A DNA stretch of 64,000 nt from Paramecium octaurelia. Lineage: Eukaryota > Ciliophora > Oligohymenophorea > Peniculida > Parameciidae. The stretch spans positions 62,001 to 126,000 of the forward strand of contig CAJJDP010000152.1 of NCBI GenBank assembly GCA_905182995.1, read 5' to 3'. Below, piece after piece: positions 14,203 to 26,218 of this stretch (within the stretch, counting starts at the first letter, position 1; every line of letters begins with the position of its first letter). Under the pieces are notes generated by a model. That model made no database searches and had not been told where the DNA came from. It saw only the letters and a program-made list of their open reading frames with translations. The position numbers were made by a program, and so were the translations under genes.

Positions 14203-15881
14203 TCATTAAATCTTATTTTATGAATAAATATAAATCACAAATTTCAATGAGATCCAATAACTCACAAATCCCAACATCAACCATAATACAAAACATGCCA
14301 ATATACTTTCTCCAAAATAATATAAAAATTAATAAAATCCATGCATATTCATATAATAATAATAATAAAAGATGAATCCAAACATGTATATAATACACTG
14401 TCCTCCATTGATGAATGATATCCATTGCCAATTGTAATTGCCCTTACTCAATTGTTGATAAGTTTGGATGATTGACAGACAACCTACTATGATCAACAAT
14501 TGAATATAAGAGAACACCAACAATGTGTAATACTCAAATGGATGATCACTCCATGTACTCTCCAATATGTAGTATAATTCCAATAGGATTGATCTAAAGT
14601 TTAAATGGTTCTATTTACATAAAAGGCACAATCCCATACAAAAATCCTTTTAATAGAAATGAATAATTTGAGATTAACAATTTCTTCTACAATCTTTTTT
14701 CGAGCAACTCATCTACTGTTCTCAACCTCCCTGAAACTCCTCCTAATATTGTTAAGGGCAAGTACACAAATATTAAAATGAATCCCACAGAAAATACAGC
14801 TGTAAATGAGTAGCTTGATGTTGTTCCGAACAATATTGAAAACACATCAATAATAAAAAGGATAGATATTGCAGATATCGGAAAAAGTCCAGTGGTAATG
14901 AGTAAATTTAATAACCATCTCTTGCCTCCAAAAAATTTATAAAACTTACCTGTTTAATAACCATTGATTGCTATTTATACTATAAATTTACATACCTCCA
15001 CAAAAACTATATACAATTATTCCTGCAGATTTTATAGATCCTTTACGAGTGTCAAATAAATCAAATGATCCCAATATCAACAAAATCAAAATTGTTATCA
15101 AAAAATGAATGCCTGTACCAAGTAATGCAGAGAACAGAATACGATTGCTCGGAGGCATCAATGATTCAATTTTGATTGACTTCCATCCTTGAGGTTCAAT
15201 CTCGTTTTCTTCATCAGGAACATTGCTATACCCACTTTTTATAGATCTCCTCAATAAATAACAGTTGACTAAGACTAAACCTAAGATTATCATGGTTTTT
15301 AGTATTAATGATTTCCATTTGATATCATGATGATGGACATTCATTGTCTCATTATACTCTTGGATCTTGACAGTAAAATAGAATTCAATCTACGTGTTTT
15401 CATCTTATTGATTTATTTATTTAAAATCTCCATCATTCATAGTGATATTAGCATACATCAGTCGTGAATCATTCGATACGTATAAATTAAATGTGATTCT
15501 ATTCTTTAGGTAATAGTGCCCCTCCATATAATGTCCCACTACATCTCGCATTATAAAATCCGCCAAGTAAAACTCAATTATGTACTCTTAATCTATTGCG
15601 TCAATCCATTTCTTTATTTCTGCATTCGTAAAATTTCCCTTACAAACCTATTTGTCTTCTATTTTCTCTTTTGAATTGAATTTGTACACTGAAGTCATTT
15701 ATTTATCTCCAGATAAGGATTGTCCCAAAGTTTCAATTACTTCCTCATAATCACTCGGTTTGCAATAGGGCAACTCATAATACGCGTAAGTCTCTGAAGG
15801 GTTATCTTTAGGTCTTATGGTATTAACATATATCTCAATTGAATTACAGAAAGTAATTAGACATAATAAAACAATAATCAT
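14203..15881 (-). CDS. TM9SF (nonaspanin/EMP70) nine-span membrane protein
   Basis: ATG is the complement of 15879-15881, stop 14203-14205. A signal peptide (MIIVLLCLITFCNS) is followed by a lumenal domain with NPSETYAYYELPYC, the signature N-terminal motif of TM9SF proteins. The text GWKSIKIESLMPPSNRILFS precedes the first membrane spans, as in the family, and the C-terminal half has paired hydrophobic segments, including one with TYQQLSKGNYNWQW, matching the family's conserved loop. Nonaspanins act in Golgi/endosomal sorting and adhesion. The initiating ATG overlaps the stop of the upstream histidine kinase gene as ATGA. Two or more introns lie between about 14590 and 14990; their exact ends are not fixed. 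Confidence 0.9.
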
Positions 15882-18726
15882 TTAACTAATTAATATTTTT
15901 TGAGAATTTAGAGTAGTTCAATTTAAAGTATTGGTTTTTGTAGATAATCGCATAACCCAGAATGATCAAATTACATTAAGTTATCCTTCGTATCGTATGC
16001 TGAACAAATTACAATCGCAGTCTTCTTGCATCCCAATGACATTATCTAAAATAGACAAGCAAACTTACTTCTTTCGAAGTTTCAAATCCATTTAATCCAG
16101 GTAATTCTATATCCATAAATATGATATCATAAAATTAGCAATTGGTTTAGAGTTTCTCTTTTACTCTTTGGATTGCTGAGTAACCATCATATGCCTAATC
16201 ACATTAAATTGCAAAATGGGTTAAAATAGCCTTGAGAGCAATTTAATTAAAAATTTAATCATCAACTATCAATATCCTTTTACAAGTAGCATTGCATTCA
16301 TGTAATTATGAAGAGGATATTTTAAACGAAAACGTTTTGTGTATTATTTATTAGTTTGGACTTTCGATAGATCTAAATTAAAAATAATTTGATTAAGGTA
16401 TAATTATACGTTCACTGAAATCCTCAACAATGTTTGGACTTTCATGTGATTTGACACCTTCTGATTTTTAAACAACTTTTTCTGAATTCTCATAATGATC
16501 AGTATTATCCTGATAGCAATATTTCTTTACAATGAAATTACCTTCTTACTACCAAGATTAGGATTTATTAAGAACTACAAAACCACCAGTATTAGATTGA
16601 TTTCTAGTTTGATCCTGATCCTTTTGATCCTAATCTTTTTGATCCTACTCCTTTAAGAGCATTTGATCTTAAATCAAAAAGCTAATACTGCTACTATCAG
16701 CAGAATTTGATAAAATTTCTATATTTTTACCGCTACCTTCAATAAATCCTGAAGCTAATTTTGCTGCTAAATTCAATCCAAAGCCTAACTCTGGATGTGT
16801 CATGATGTCATTGCAACTGTCATTATCTTGATTCCCCAGCATCATTATTTAATTAAATGAGAATTGTTTCTTTCTACTCATTTGGGCTGAATTGTTTTCG
16901 ACAGCTATCTATATTGTAAAATCATCCTTAGCAATAAATATTAGATTGATTTCACCACCCTGTAAAATATTGTTAAATTAATGATTTAGTATATTTAACA
17001 AAACCTAAATGATTCTTAATTTGTCTGAATTCAAATACTTTTCAGACAGATTAGATTAGATTCTAATCTAAAATTGGATTTTCTTCTGAAGTATATAGGG
17101 AATAAACACTTATTCTATTTAATTGATCAATTCATTGATTGAGAATCTGCAGAAGAAATAAGTAAATTCATTTAGTTAATAAGATATGAAATCCAAAATG
17201 TTATTCATTTGATATTATAGAAAAGAAGTAGAACACTAGAGCAATTCCATTTTTTCTGTAATTTCCTATTCCTCTTTTATGATATCACTAAAGATCCTTA
17301 AATACTGCTAATTCAAATTAAGAGGAGTTCTTAATTAGAACAATTATTTTTTTAAAGCATGATAGAATTATTAATTTTTCATTTCAATTTTTTAGAATTT
17401 GCGTTTATAAGTGATATCTTTTAGGATTAACATCAATACCGGTTGATTTTTTAAATCTCCAAAATTTTACATATCATTTTAAGCTAATGAATCTAATTAC
17501 TAGGTTGTCATATACGTTTGAATTATTTTAAGTTTTAAAATTTTATTTGATTCTAAAGAAAGACTAAAACGAAATTAATTTTAATTTATTTGTTAGCCTG
17601 GAGATTCGTCAATGCTGCTTTTTTCTCCATCATAGTTATTCTAAGGAATGAGATATTGATTCAGATATTTATTTTAATTTAGTAACACATCAAAAATATC
17701 TAATGAAACTTTATTCTATTGTGCTTTTTTTATTATTTCTTCTAAGGTGTGTTAATTCATTTCTATTTTCCTGTTATTTTGAGATTACGGGAAGTTTAAG
17801 CCATTATTCAAATTGACAACATGATTTCTAATGCAATCTTTTAGTTTCGACAGTATTAACTCTTCTTTGTTACAATTCATCAAAGCCATACATTTTCTAT
17901 TAATAAATTGAAGATGTTAAAATTTATTCAAAATGATTATGCCATCTGGAATTAAATGTAAAATTCTGGTTATGAAAAGGCGGGAGCAAAATTCACTTCT
18001 GTCAACATCGATCGACTCTTTCTATCTAACAGTTGAAAACAAATCGTTGTAAGATAAATGCTTATTGGAAAGGTTGCTGGGACTTCTTAGTTTTTCTTTG
18101 TCCCTGGATTAATCCTGAAAAAACAAGTTACTAGATTCATGTTATCTAATTATTTTTCTTTTTGAAAATTTTAAGGTATTCATATATCGATCTGATTACT
18201 CCTCATCATGCAATTGCAAAGACAAACGAATTTTTGCAGAGATTATAGATTTTTCATCCCCCAAAATAGCAATTACAAAGACCAAAATAATTATGATGCT
18301 TTCTAAAATTGTATAATCAAATTTGATGAAAACAATTGAGAATAGTCTCAATATTATATAACAAGGGTAACAAAACTTGATTATGCTATATGAAATTTGT
18401 TTAGTTACTATTTCTTTAATAATATATTAATTAGTTACTATAAACAGAGTGTTTGTATGATTAGAAAAGGGATTAAAAAGTTAATAAAGGAGTAGGTTTA
18501 TTTCTGTATAGGTGATAGTATCAGCAAGAATTATTAATAGAAGCAATAAATATTAACCTTTATTGTTAATTTTTTTAATTTGCATCAGCAATCCCAGTTT
18601 CAGGACTATTGATGTTGAAGCCAGAGTTATGATTGCGATTTAATGATTCCATTTTAATATGATGGATAATATTATCCACCATACACATTGGAGTCCTTCT
18701 AAAATTAAAATTATGTTTGTATTCAT
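15878..18726 (-). CDS. Hybrid histidine kinase homologue lacking the catalytic His (pseudokinase), intact receiver
   Basis: ATG is the complement of 18724-18726, TGA 15878-15880, one 23-nt intron at 16046-16068. About 940 residues: N-terminal hydrophobic segments (about six spans), a linker and sensor-like region, the dimerisation helix, an ATPase-like domain, a Gln/Asp-rich linker and a C-terminal receiver. The H-box reads KKQLFQLRTPLN where the two neighbouring paralogues read KSFSHELRTPLN, so His is Phe (codon at 17338-17340). The N-box (NILNHQF versus NLLNNAT) and first G-box (VENNSAQ versus VKDNGIG) are also lost, whereas a second G-box-like GFGLNLAAK remains. The receiver is conventional: LIVDD, FMDIELPG with phospho-Asp, CSAYD and QKP. 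It should not autophosphorylate, but could accept phosphate or act as a partner of the adjacent kinases. Confidence 0.88.
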
Positions 18727-18844
18727 TATTAATATTAAATTTTTTAGCAACAGATTTTCTGAATATCTTTAAGTTTAAAATTACTGAACCTTCGAATTAA
18801 GAGTTTGTAGAAGTTCAAAGTATTTTATAATAATAATAAACAGA

Positions 18845-21732
18845 TCAATTAAAATTCCTTTGAAACAGTTTCTTCAACACTTCCTCCAATTCATCCTATT
18901 TTACAGGTTTTGGAAGAAATGTCGAGATTCCAACTTTTTGTCCTTCACTGAAATTTTCCTAAGTGTCATACGCAGAACAAATTACTATTATTGATTGTTT
19001 TTAAGTCAGTTCATTAATCTAAATTATCATATTAAATTTACCTATTTACTTGTTTAAAATCCATCAATCCCTGGCATCTCTATGTCCATAAATATTAATT
19101 TGTAAGTAGGACAATGTCCCTACAATTTTGTCTTAACTTTTTCAATTGCTTACAATCCATCAAAGGCTTGATCTGCTTCTATTTGGTAATATTTGAGCAT
19201 CAATTTTAGTGCTATTTGATTAAATGGAATATCATCAACAATAAGCACATGAACACACTTATCACATAAAAAGATGCTTTTTTGGATACTATGCTAAGGC
19301 TATGTATTTTAACATGTAGGAAGAAACTTATGTGAGAAATATTCAGGACTGATGGGTAGACAAATTTATGGTTGTTTCACATTGTCATTAAGTTTTGGTG
19401 TGTTCAAAGAAGATTCTGATTCATAAACTAAATTATCCTAAACTTAATAATCATAATCTAATTTTGAATTCATTTACTTGATTAAAATTCTATCATCAAA
19501 CTTTCTCTCACTTAATGTATATTAAATACCTGATTGATTGAATCTTCCTGTTAATTATGATACATAATTAGATTAATATTAATCATTTGTAGCATTAAAG
19601 AAATTTTAAATTAAAAATTACACTTTTGTTCCCTTATATTTAATCGAACTGATTAACAACTAATTATTATTTGATTCCGCTAATCCTTCTACCAATCTAG
19701 CTGCAATATGTAACCCTAGTCCTGCCTTTTAAGAAACTTAATGAGATTTCAATCTTGCACCAAACTCTGAAGTACACTTCAAACTATTTTGAATTATCGT
19801 TAATTTATCATCCTCTATTCCTATTCCATTATCTTTCACTGACACTTTTAGATGGAATAGACTCATTTATTTAATACTAAGTTTGACTGTCCCTCCTTCT
19901 TTCGTATATTTTGTGGCATTATTTAATAAGTTAACAATAATTTAAAGTATTCTTTGCTTATCATTACAAATAATGGAATCTTTCAATGATGGCTGCACTT
20001 TAATTTAAAAATGAATTTTCTTCTGTCTCATTTATATATTATAAAGATTCTCAATCTCTTGAATGATTTAATTGATACTGAATCTGGTGAGATGATAAGA
20101 GAAAGAGAATGATTAGATGGCAGCATAGTCAAGTATATCATTAATTTGATGAATTAAAAGAGTAACGGAACACATAGCTATATCAACGTAATCTTGCACA
20201 TTATTGTCTTTATGCTAATTCTTGATTAGGTTTAACATATGTTAACATGAATTCAATGGAGTTCTCAATTCATGAGAGAATGATTTAATTAAACTATGGT
20301 GAATAATCTATTCATCTTTCATTTATTGATATCTGTGTTTGCTTGTTACATTTTTAATCATGATAAGTAGAACTGGGATTTCTGTATCATTGTTAACTTA
20401 GATATTGAGTTTGCTTGAAAATTTATTTTATGAAGGCAGAGATATGTATTCTTGCTGTTGTCCAGTCATTGTGGTTGGGATGATAATTAATTTGAGTTTC
20501 TTCTAATTAATTTTATTTTGCACTTCAGATTCAAATAACCATTCATATATAAATGCCTATTATTGTAATGTCAATTGATCAGTCTTAGAATCATCTTAAC
20601 TATATGATTCTCCTCTTTAGTCCAATATTCCATAGTATTTTTAAGGATAAAGCATGATATCGAAAATATCTGCTCTTCGATTATCCTTTTGTAGTTTTCT
20701 AACTATCCTTTAAAGAGTATATTAATTTATTTATCTATTTTATTTGGTTGTTTACAAAATATTGGATATTTCACTCTCATTATCTGACATTTTGGCATTA
20801 TTAACGCAAACTTTAATCTTCTCCAACACCTATTCTCCTCCTTGACTTTCCAATAATTTTTCGCATTTGTTATTCATATAAGTAATTTATTACAATTGAT
20901 TTAATATCAAAATTCCTTATGGGAAAATATTGATAAGGTTTTAATAAAATATGTGTAATTGTAAATCTGACTTTTCAGATGCCTTGTTTTACTTTTAAGA
21001 TTTTGACAAATTTGTTAAATTAGAAAATTATCCTACTTTCAAATCGCTTGGTTGATCTTTCATCAAAACGCTTTAGCTTTTCAATGGTGTTTGAATAATA
21101 GAAAGTCGGCTAAATGACTTTAGTAAAGATTATTATTGATGATTTGGCGATTCTTTCTCATCTACTTTTTTTAATTATAATTCTGGTATTTTAGTTTTAC
21201 CTTTAGTATTTCCATTATTTTTAACAATAACCTTCTCATCATATTAATCGTAAGTTAAGAAGTACTAAATTAAAACGACAATTATTATTAATAAGCTTTC
21301 TATAGAATAATAATTAAAGGAAATAAATGCAATGGATACGAGTCTTAAAATAATATAAAAGGGAAGTCCTAATTTACATATGTAACTCCATTTTTAAATT
21401 GCAAATTTCAAATACGAATTGTATGTAATAATTATTAATAAACTACTTGAGAAGATGCTCCAAGATTAATCGTAATTCAAGAGCAATAAAGATTCAATAA
21501 AAGTCGCGTAATAAATCAGAGATACTATATGCACAAATATTAATATTCCACAATTTTTGGTGATCAAAATTGATTACAAAATTCTCATTGTTACACACCC
21601 TATTTGCAAATAAAACACAATATAGTTTATTGGCTCTATGAAGTATATAGCCAAAAACATCCACCATAGACTTTAGAGAATATTGGCTATCAATATAATG
21701 TTCATCGCAAATAATTTCAATATTTGCTTCAT
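18845..21732 (-). CDS. Membrane hybrid histidine kinase (intact)
   Basis: ATG is the complement of 21730-21732, TGA 18845-18847. N-terminal membrane spans (MNIILIANILQSLWW onward), a sensor/PAS-like region, the H-box KSFSHELRTPLNSCQHML (His codon 20272-20274), N-box NLLNNATKYTKEGG, G1 VSVKDNGIGI and G2 AGLGLHIAARL, then a receiver with LIVDDIPFNQIA, phospho-Asp in FMDIEMPG, ICSAYD and PKPV. All catalytic features are present, so a complete His-to-Asp relay within one protein is expected. An intron interrupts the receiver shortly after DGFQTSK, the same place as in both neighbours, which supports tandem duplication. The gene sits 119 bp upstream of the pseudokinase start. Confidence 0.9.
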
Positions 21733-21874
21733 GCAGTAATGAAAATCTCTATATTTGTTTATAAAATTAAAAATCAAATTAAAGCTAATTAGATTTTTTT
21801 GTCTAAAACTGAGGCTTTAAGAAATTAGTATAAGATTGATAATTAATAGTAAATAAACATATAAAAACCTTTGT

Positions 21875-24683
21875 TCATATTTTAAATAAATATTTTTTTA
21901 AGATTTTGTCCAAATCTTTTTTGTTAACAGGTTTCGATAAGAATTCCGTTACACCTACTTATAACGCAAAATTGTAATTTTCAAGAGTATCATATGCAGA
22001 ACAGATAACGATTATCGATTAGACACCTGGAATTTATGAGATCTAGTTATAGACGTAGTTTTACAATTTGGGAAGTCTTGAAACCATTCAACCCAGGCAT
22101 TTCAATGTCCATAAATATCAATCTAAAGAACTTGCAATGGCTTATCAATTTCTATTTCACCATCTCAACTGCTTAGTACCCATCAAAAGCAGATTCAGCC
22201 TTTATTTTGAAATGGTTGAGCATTTGAATGAAAGCAATTTGATTAAATGGGATGTCATCAACAATTAAGATTTACGAACAATTGTCGCAGTTATTGGCCT
22301 GTATTTAAAATGATAAAAGCGACCCTTATTGTTTTTACTGTTGGATCAGATTTTTTTTGAACCTATAAGTACTTGTAGGAACAAAAACTGAACTGGATAA
22401 ATCATCGTTAATTCTGGGACTTTCTATTTATTCTTTTAAAATAGTTGATTCCATATCAAATTTTTATTAAAGTCCTTTCATCAAAGTTTATGAGAGTTCC
22501 GATTTTTGAATAATATGAGACGAAGCGGGAGATAAAACTTCAAATCTTCCAGTAATATTACTCTGTTGTTGGGATATCTGAAAGTCCTAATTCGTAATTT
22601 CTAAGTTTTAAAATAGAAAAGAAACCTGGGTTCCATTGTTAACACTGGAGTTGATATCCAAGTATACTTTATTATTGGTTAATTTTTTGACAATTTTCCC
22701 TGATATTTTTAGACCAAATCCAAGACCAGCATCGTGAGATATTCTGTAGGAAGGTTTGCAGAAGGTCTTTCTGATTTATTCTAGTTTGTTTGATTAGATT
22801 CCTATGCCATTATCTCTAACAATAACTTAGATCAAGTTGCATTTCATTTGTTTAAATGTCAAATCAATCTCACCTGCAGGCTTAGTAAACTTACTTGAAT
22901 TATTTAAGAGGTTAACTAAGACTTACATGATTCTTTATTTGTCGTTGATAAAAATTTGATTTTATAAGGATTAATCATATTAGATTTCTAGTTTGATATT
23001 TTTATAACTTACTTGTTAATCATACAATTCGTGAATCTCTTAAATTAAATCCATAATATAAAATGAAGTTGTATGTTAAGAGAAAGTCTTTGATTGCATG
23101 GCAGCAAAATCTAAGATGTCATTAATTTAGTAGTTTAATAATTTAATTGAACTTTATGCTATATTTAAGTACTAATGTATAATTTCATCTTTTGAAACTT
23201 CTTTGATGATATTAAGCATATGTTGACAACTATTTAAAGGAGTTCTTAATTCATGTGAGAAAGACTTCAAAAGTGAATTATTAATGAGTCGTTCTTTTTT
23301 TAATTATTTAACTCTATTTTTATGGGTCGTATTCTTAATTAAAATGATTAAAATAGGTTAAGGAAAGTCATTGGAGTTTTATTTTTTGGAATTGGTCAAC
23401 CCATTTTATGAGATTGCTTCCTATTAGCTTAAAGTCATTTATGTTTAAACTAAAATGAATTTAAGTTTTTTTGAATCCTCACATCTTTCCTTGTCAATTG
23501 ACCCTTCAAAGAAAAAGGTGTGTTCTTATAAGGTAGAAGGATCAGACAAATAAATTGACCCTGAACTACTTCTCTCTTATTCAAAAGAACCATTCTATCC
23601 TGCAAATAATGCTGATATATATTTATTTGGATTCAACAAGACATCAAAAATGTCTAATTCTTAGTTACTTTATTTGTAGATCCTAATTATTTCTTCCAAG
23701 ACTCTTTAGGTTAACTTATTTCTGGTTCTTGTCAGAGATTAAACTTCTTCAGGTATATCACAATTTGACAAACACTTTTTAATGTACTCAACTACTCTTT
23801 CTTTTCCATCACATTCCAAAAGTTTTTCGCACTTTGAACTGATAAATTAGACCTACTGAAATTTATTTAACATTAAAACTCCTTCTGGTAAAACATTGAC
23901 AAGATTTTAATAGAAATTCGATAGTTAGGAGTCATTCCTGTCCACTACTAAATGAGAATACTAGCCTTTGTATCCTGCTTTTAGTTTTGAATGAAAAGTA
24001 GGTATTGGAGCACTCTCTTCTCTGTAAGAATCTTTGATATTAATTTATACACTATTTCGAGGATGCGAACCTTTATCTGGTTAGAAAATGAATTTATTTG
24101 AATTTGAAGTGAGACGCTTTTCTTGTTTAAATTATGATTATTGCAAGGAACTAGAACAATTTTATAAGGACTGATCTAATTTTGGATTCGATTGAGTTGA
24201 ATTTGCAGAAATATTCTAATTTGAAAAATACACTAACAAAATTAAAACCATTAAAGAGGAAGCCTCACATAATTGAATATCAAATTGAATGAATATGAGC
24301 GAGATCAATCTCATTAACACATAAGTTGGGAATGCAAATTTCGATATCAATCTTATGGATTCATTTTTTATGAGTAATTGCGCTTCCATATAATTTAAAA
24401 GGATGATTAAAGCGTTGATATGATTTAAATATAAAATTTTACTTTCCAAGTTAATATTGACCTCGGTATAGCATACATTATTAGCCAATGTAGCTATTAG
24501 AATCAATCTATCATACTACCAGTTCTTCTTAAGGTATACAACAGATGCAAGCAGCCTTGTTGTTATGCATAACGAACACATAAAGTAATATGTGTAATTT
24601 TACTCTTAATAAATCAATAGCATTTCAATAATCCACCAGATTTGTTAAATAATTTGTATCAGGAAAATGTATCTATGATTCAT
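21875..24683 (-). CDS. Membrane hybrid histidine kinase (intact)
   Basis: ATG is the complement of 24681-24683, TGA 21875-21877. Same architecture as its two downstream paralogues: about six N-terminal hydrophobic spans (including LMVLILLVYF), sensor region, H-box KSFSHELRTPLNSCQHML (His codon 23253-23255), N-box NLLNNSSKFTKPAG, G1 VRDNGIGI, G2 GLGFGLKISGK, and a receiver with LIVDDIPFNQIA, FMDIEMPGLNGF, AYDTLEN and the conserved Lys in SKPV. Residues needed for ATP binding, His phosphorylation and Asp transfer are all there. It is the outermost member of the three-gene array. The ligand or stimulus cannot be told from sequence. Confidence 0.9.
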
Positions 24684-24872
24684 AATCCAGACTTATCTAA
24701 ATATTCAATTAATTTATTAAAATATGTGTTAATTCTTTATATATTATGATATATTCATTATTTAATTAACTAATAAATACTTAATTAAATTAGATAAATT
24801 ATTATTTAGATCGATTAATTTCTACTTTTTAAATCTCTTATTCATCTTGGTTCCTTAATATAATCAAAAATA

Positions 24873-26200
24873 ATGGAGAAATTATAAAAAAAATACTTCA
24901 ATTCAAACTAAATTATTTTAATATTCTATCTTCAATGCACTTATCATAAATGCATTAAATCTGGGTAAGAACTAGTCAAGGAGAAATCACTTTGCATAAT
25001 TCAATTTTTATCTATAAGCCTTGAATCAAAAGGAAATTTATTCTCAGAATAAAAATCTCTTGTTCTGTAGAAACCTTAATTCCCTTACTTCTTGGTTTTC
25101 ATATCATATAAAAGTGTTTTTTAGAATTATCCCATTTTAGAAATGCACTTCTACCCTCACTAATCTATTTATTTTACATATTTTTTGTAGGTAATAAATA
25201 TTCATAGTCTTTTATTGTAATGCTGAGTTGTATCTCAACACAGTTTTATTGTATCCTAACTGGCAGCATATATTATCTGAAATCACTTATTTATATGCTT
25301 AAATATGTAGGTCTCTTATCCGATTATTGGTTTACCTATAATCTAAAAGGAAATTTGATATAAATATTAAATTGAATTTTAGATGTTCTGATTATATTCA
25401 AAAACACTTATCTGAAAGTTAAGCAATAGAATTTAGATGAATTCTTAAGTATTTATTCAAGTAGATAATGAAACTCTAAATTTGGATATATGTTTGAGAC
25501 CTGATCTAAACTATGAGAAGCCTTAGACAATATCATAGATAAAACTTTCCGGTTTTTATTAATATGGTAGATTAGGGTAGAAACAGTAAAGAGTTTGCTT
25601 TTAGAACAACAACTTGGGAAGAAAACTAATTATTTAACAAAATTTGATTATTAATAAATAAGAATATTTATAGGATACAAAATATTATAATATAATTCTT
25701 AATTCAATATTAAAATTCTTGCAAATACAACAAAGTTTTTTTTTATTATTTTCATATGGTTCCCATGAATATTTCTTTATTTACTTTATTTGTTAGCAGG
25801 AGTTTTATTTATTTCAAATTCCTGATGTAAATAAGAAATTTTTAAGTTAGATTGAATTTTTTTCTAACATCAAATTTAACACAGAAACTTAACCCAATTT
25901 TTATTCAATTCAAAATGAGATTGTTCATCATTAACAGATTACAAAATATTTATTAGTACGCCCCTAGGTATTGGAGTTGATTTTCTGATTTCTGAATATT
26001 TAAAAATAACTTAAAGTAGGCATCTTAGAATCAGCTTTTATTGTCTATTGCATATGAAAATTATTACTTTAATAGCATTCCTTATGAAAAATTAATGATT
26101 AGTATTTGTTTAAATAGTGAAGATAATAATAAATAAGATTGTAGATTCAAGTTGAAACAGAATGTTTTACATACAGATGTTAAGATATGAAAATATGAAT
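24873..26200 (+). CDS. Unresolved hypothetical gene
   Basis: Long stop-free + stretches (about 24930-25438 and 25440-25990, then about 26000-26185 in a shifted frame) read as normal Gln-rich ciliate protein, for example SGFYQYGRLGQKQQ and YFICQQEFYLFQI. I could not fix the start or the introns that join them; an ATG exists at 24873-24875 (MEKLQKKILQ). No domain is recognised. It lies head-to-head with the histidine kinase at 24683 and just upstream of the adenylyl cyclase, in the same direction as the latter. It could also be a decayed gene. Confidence 0.35.
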
Positions 26201-26218
26201 GTTCTGAAATGCAATAAA

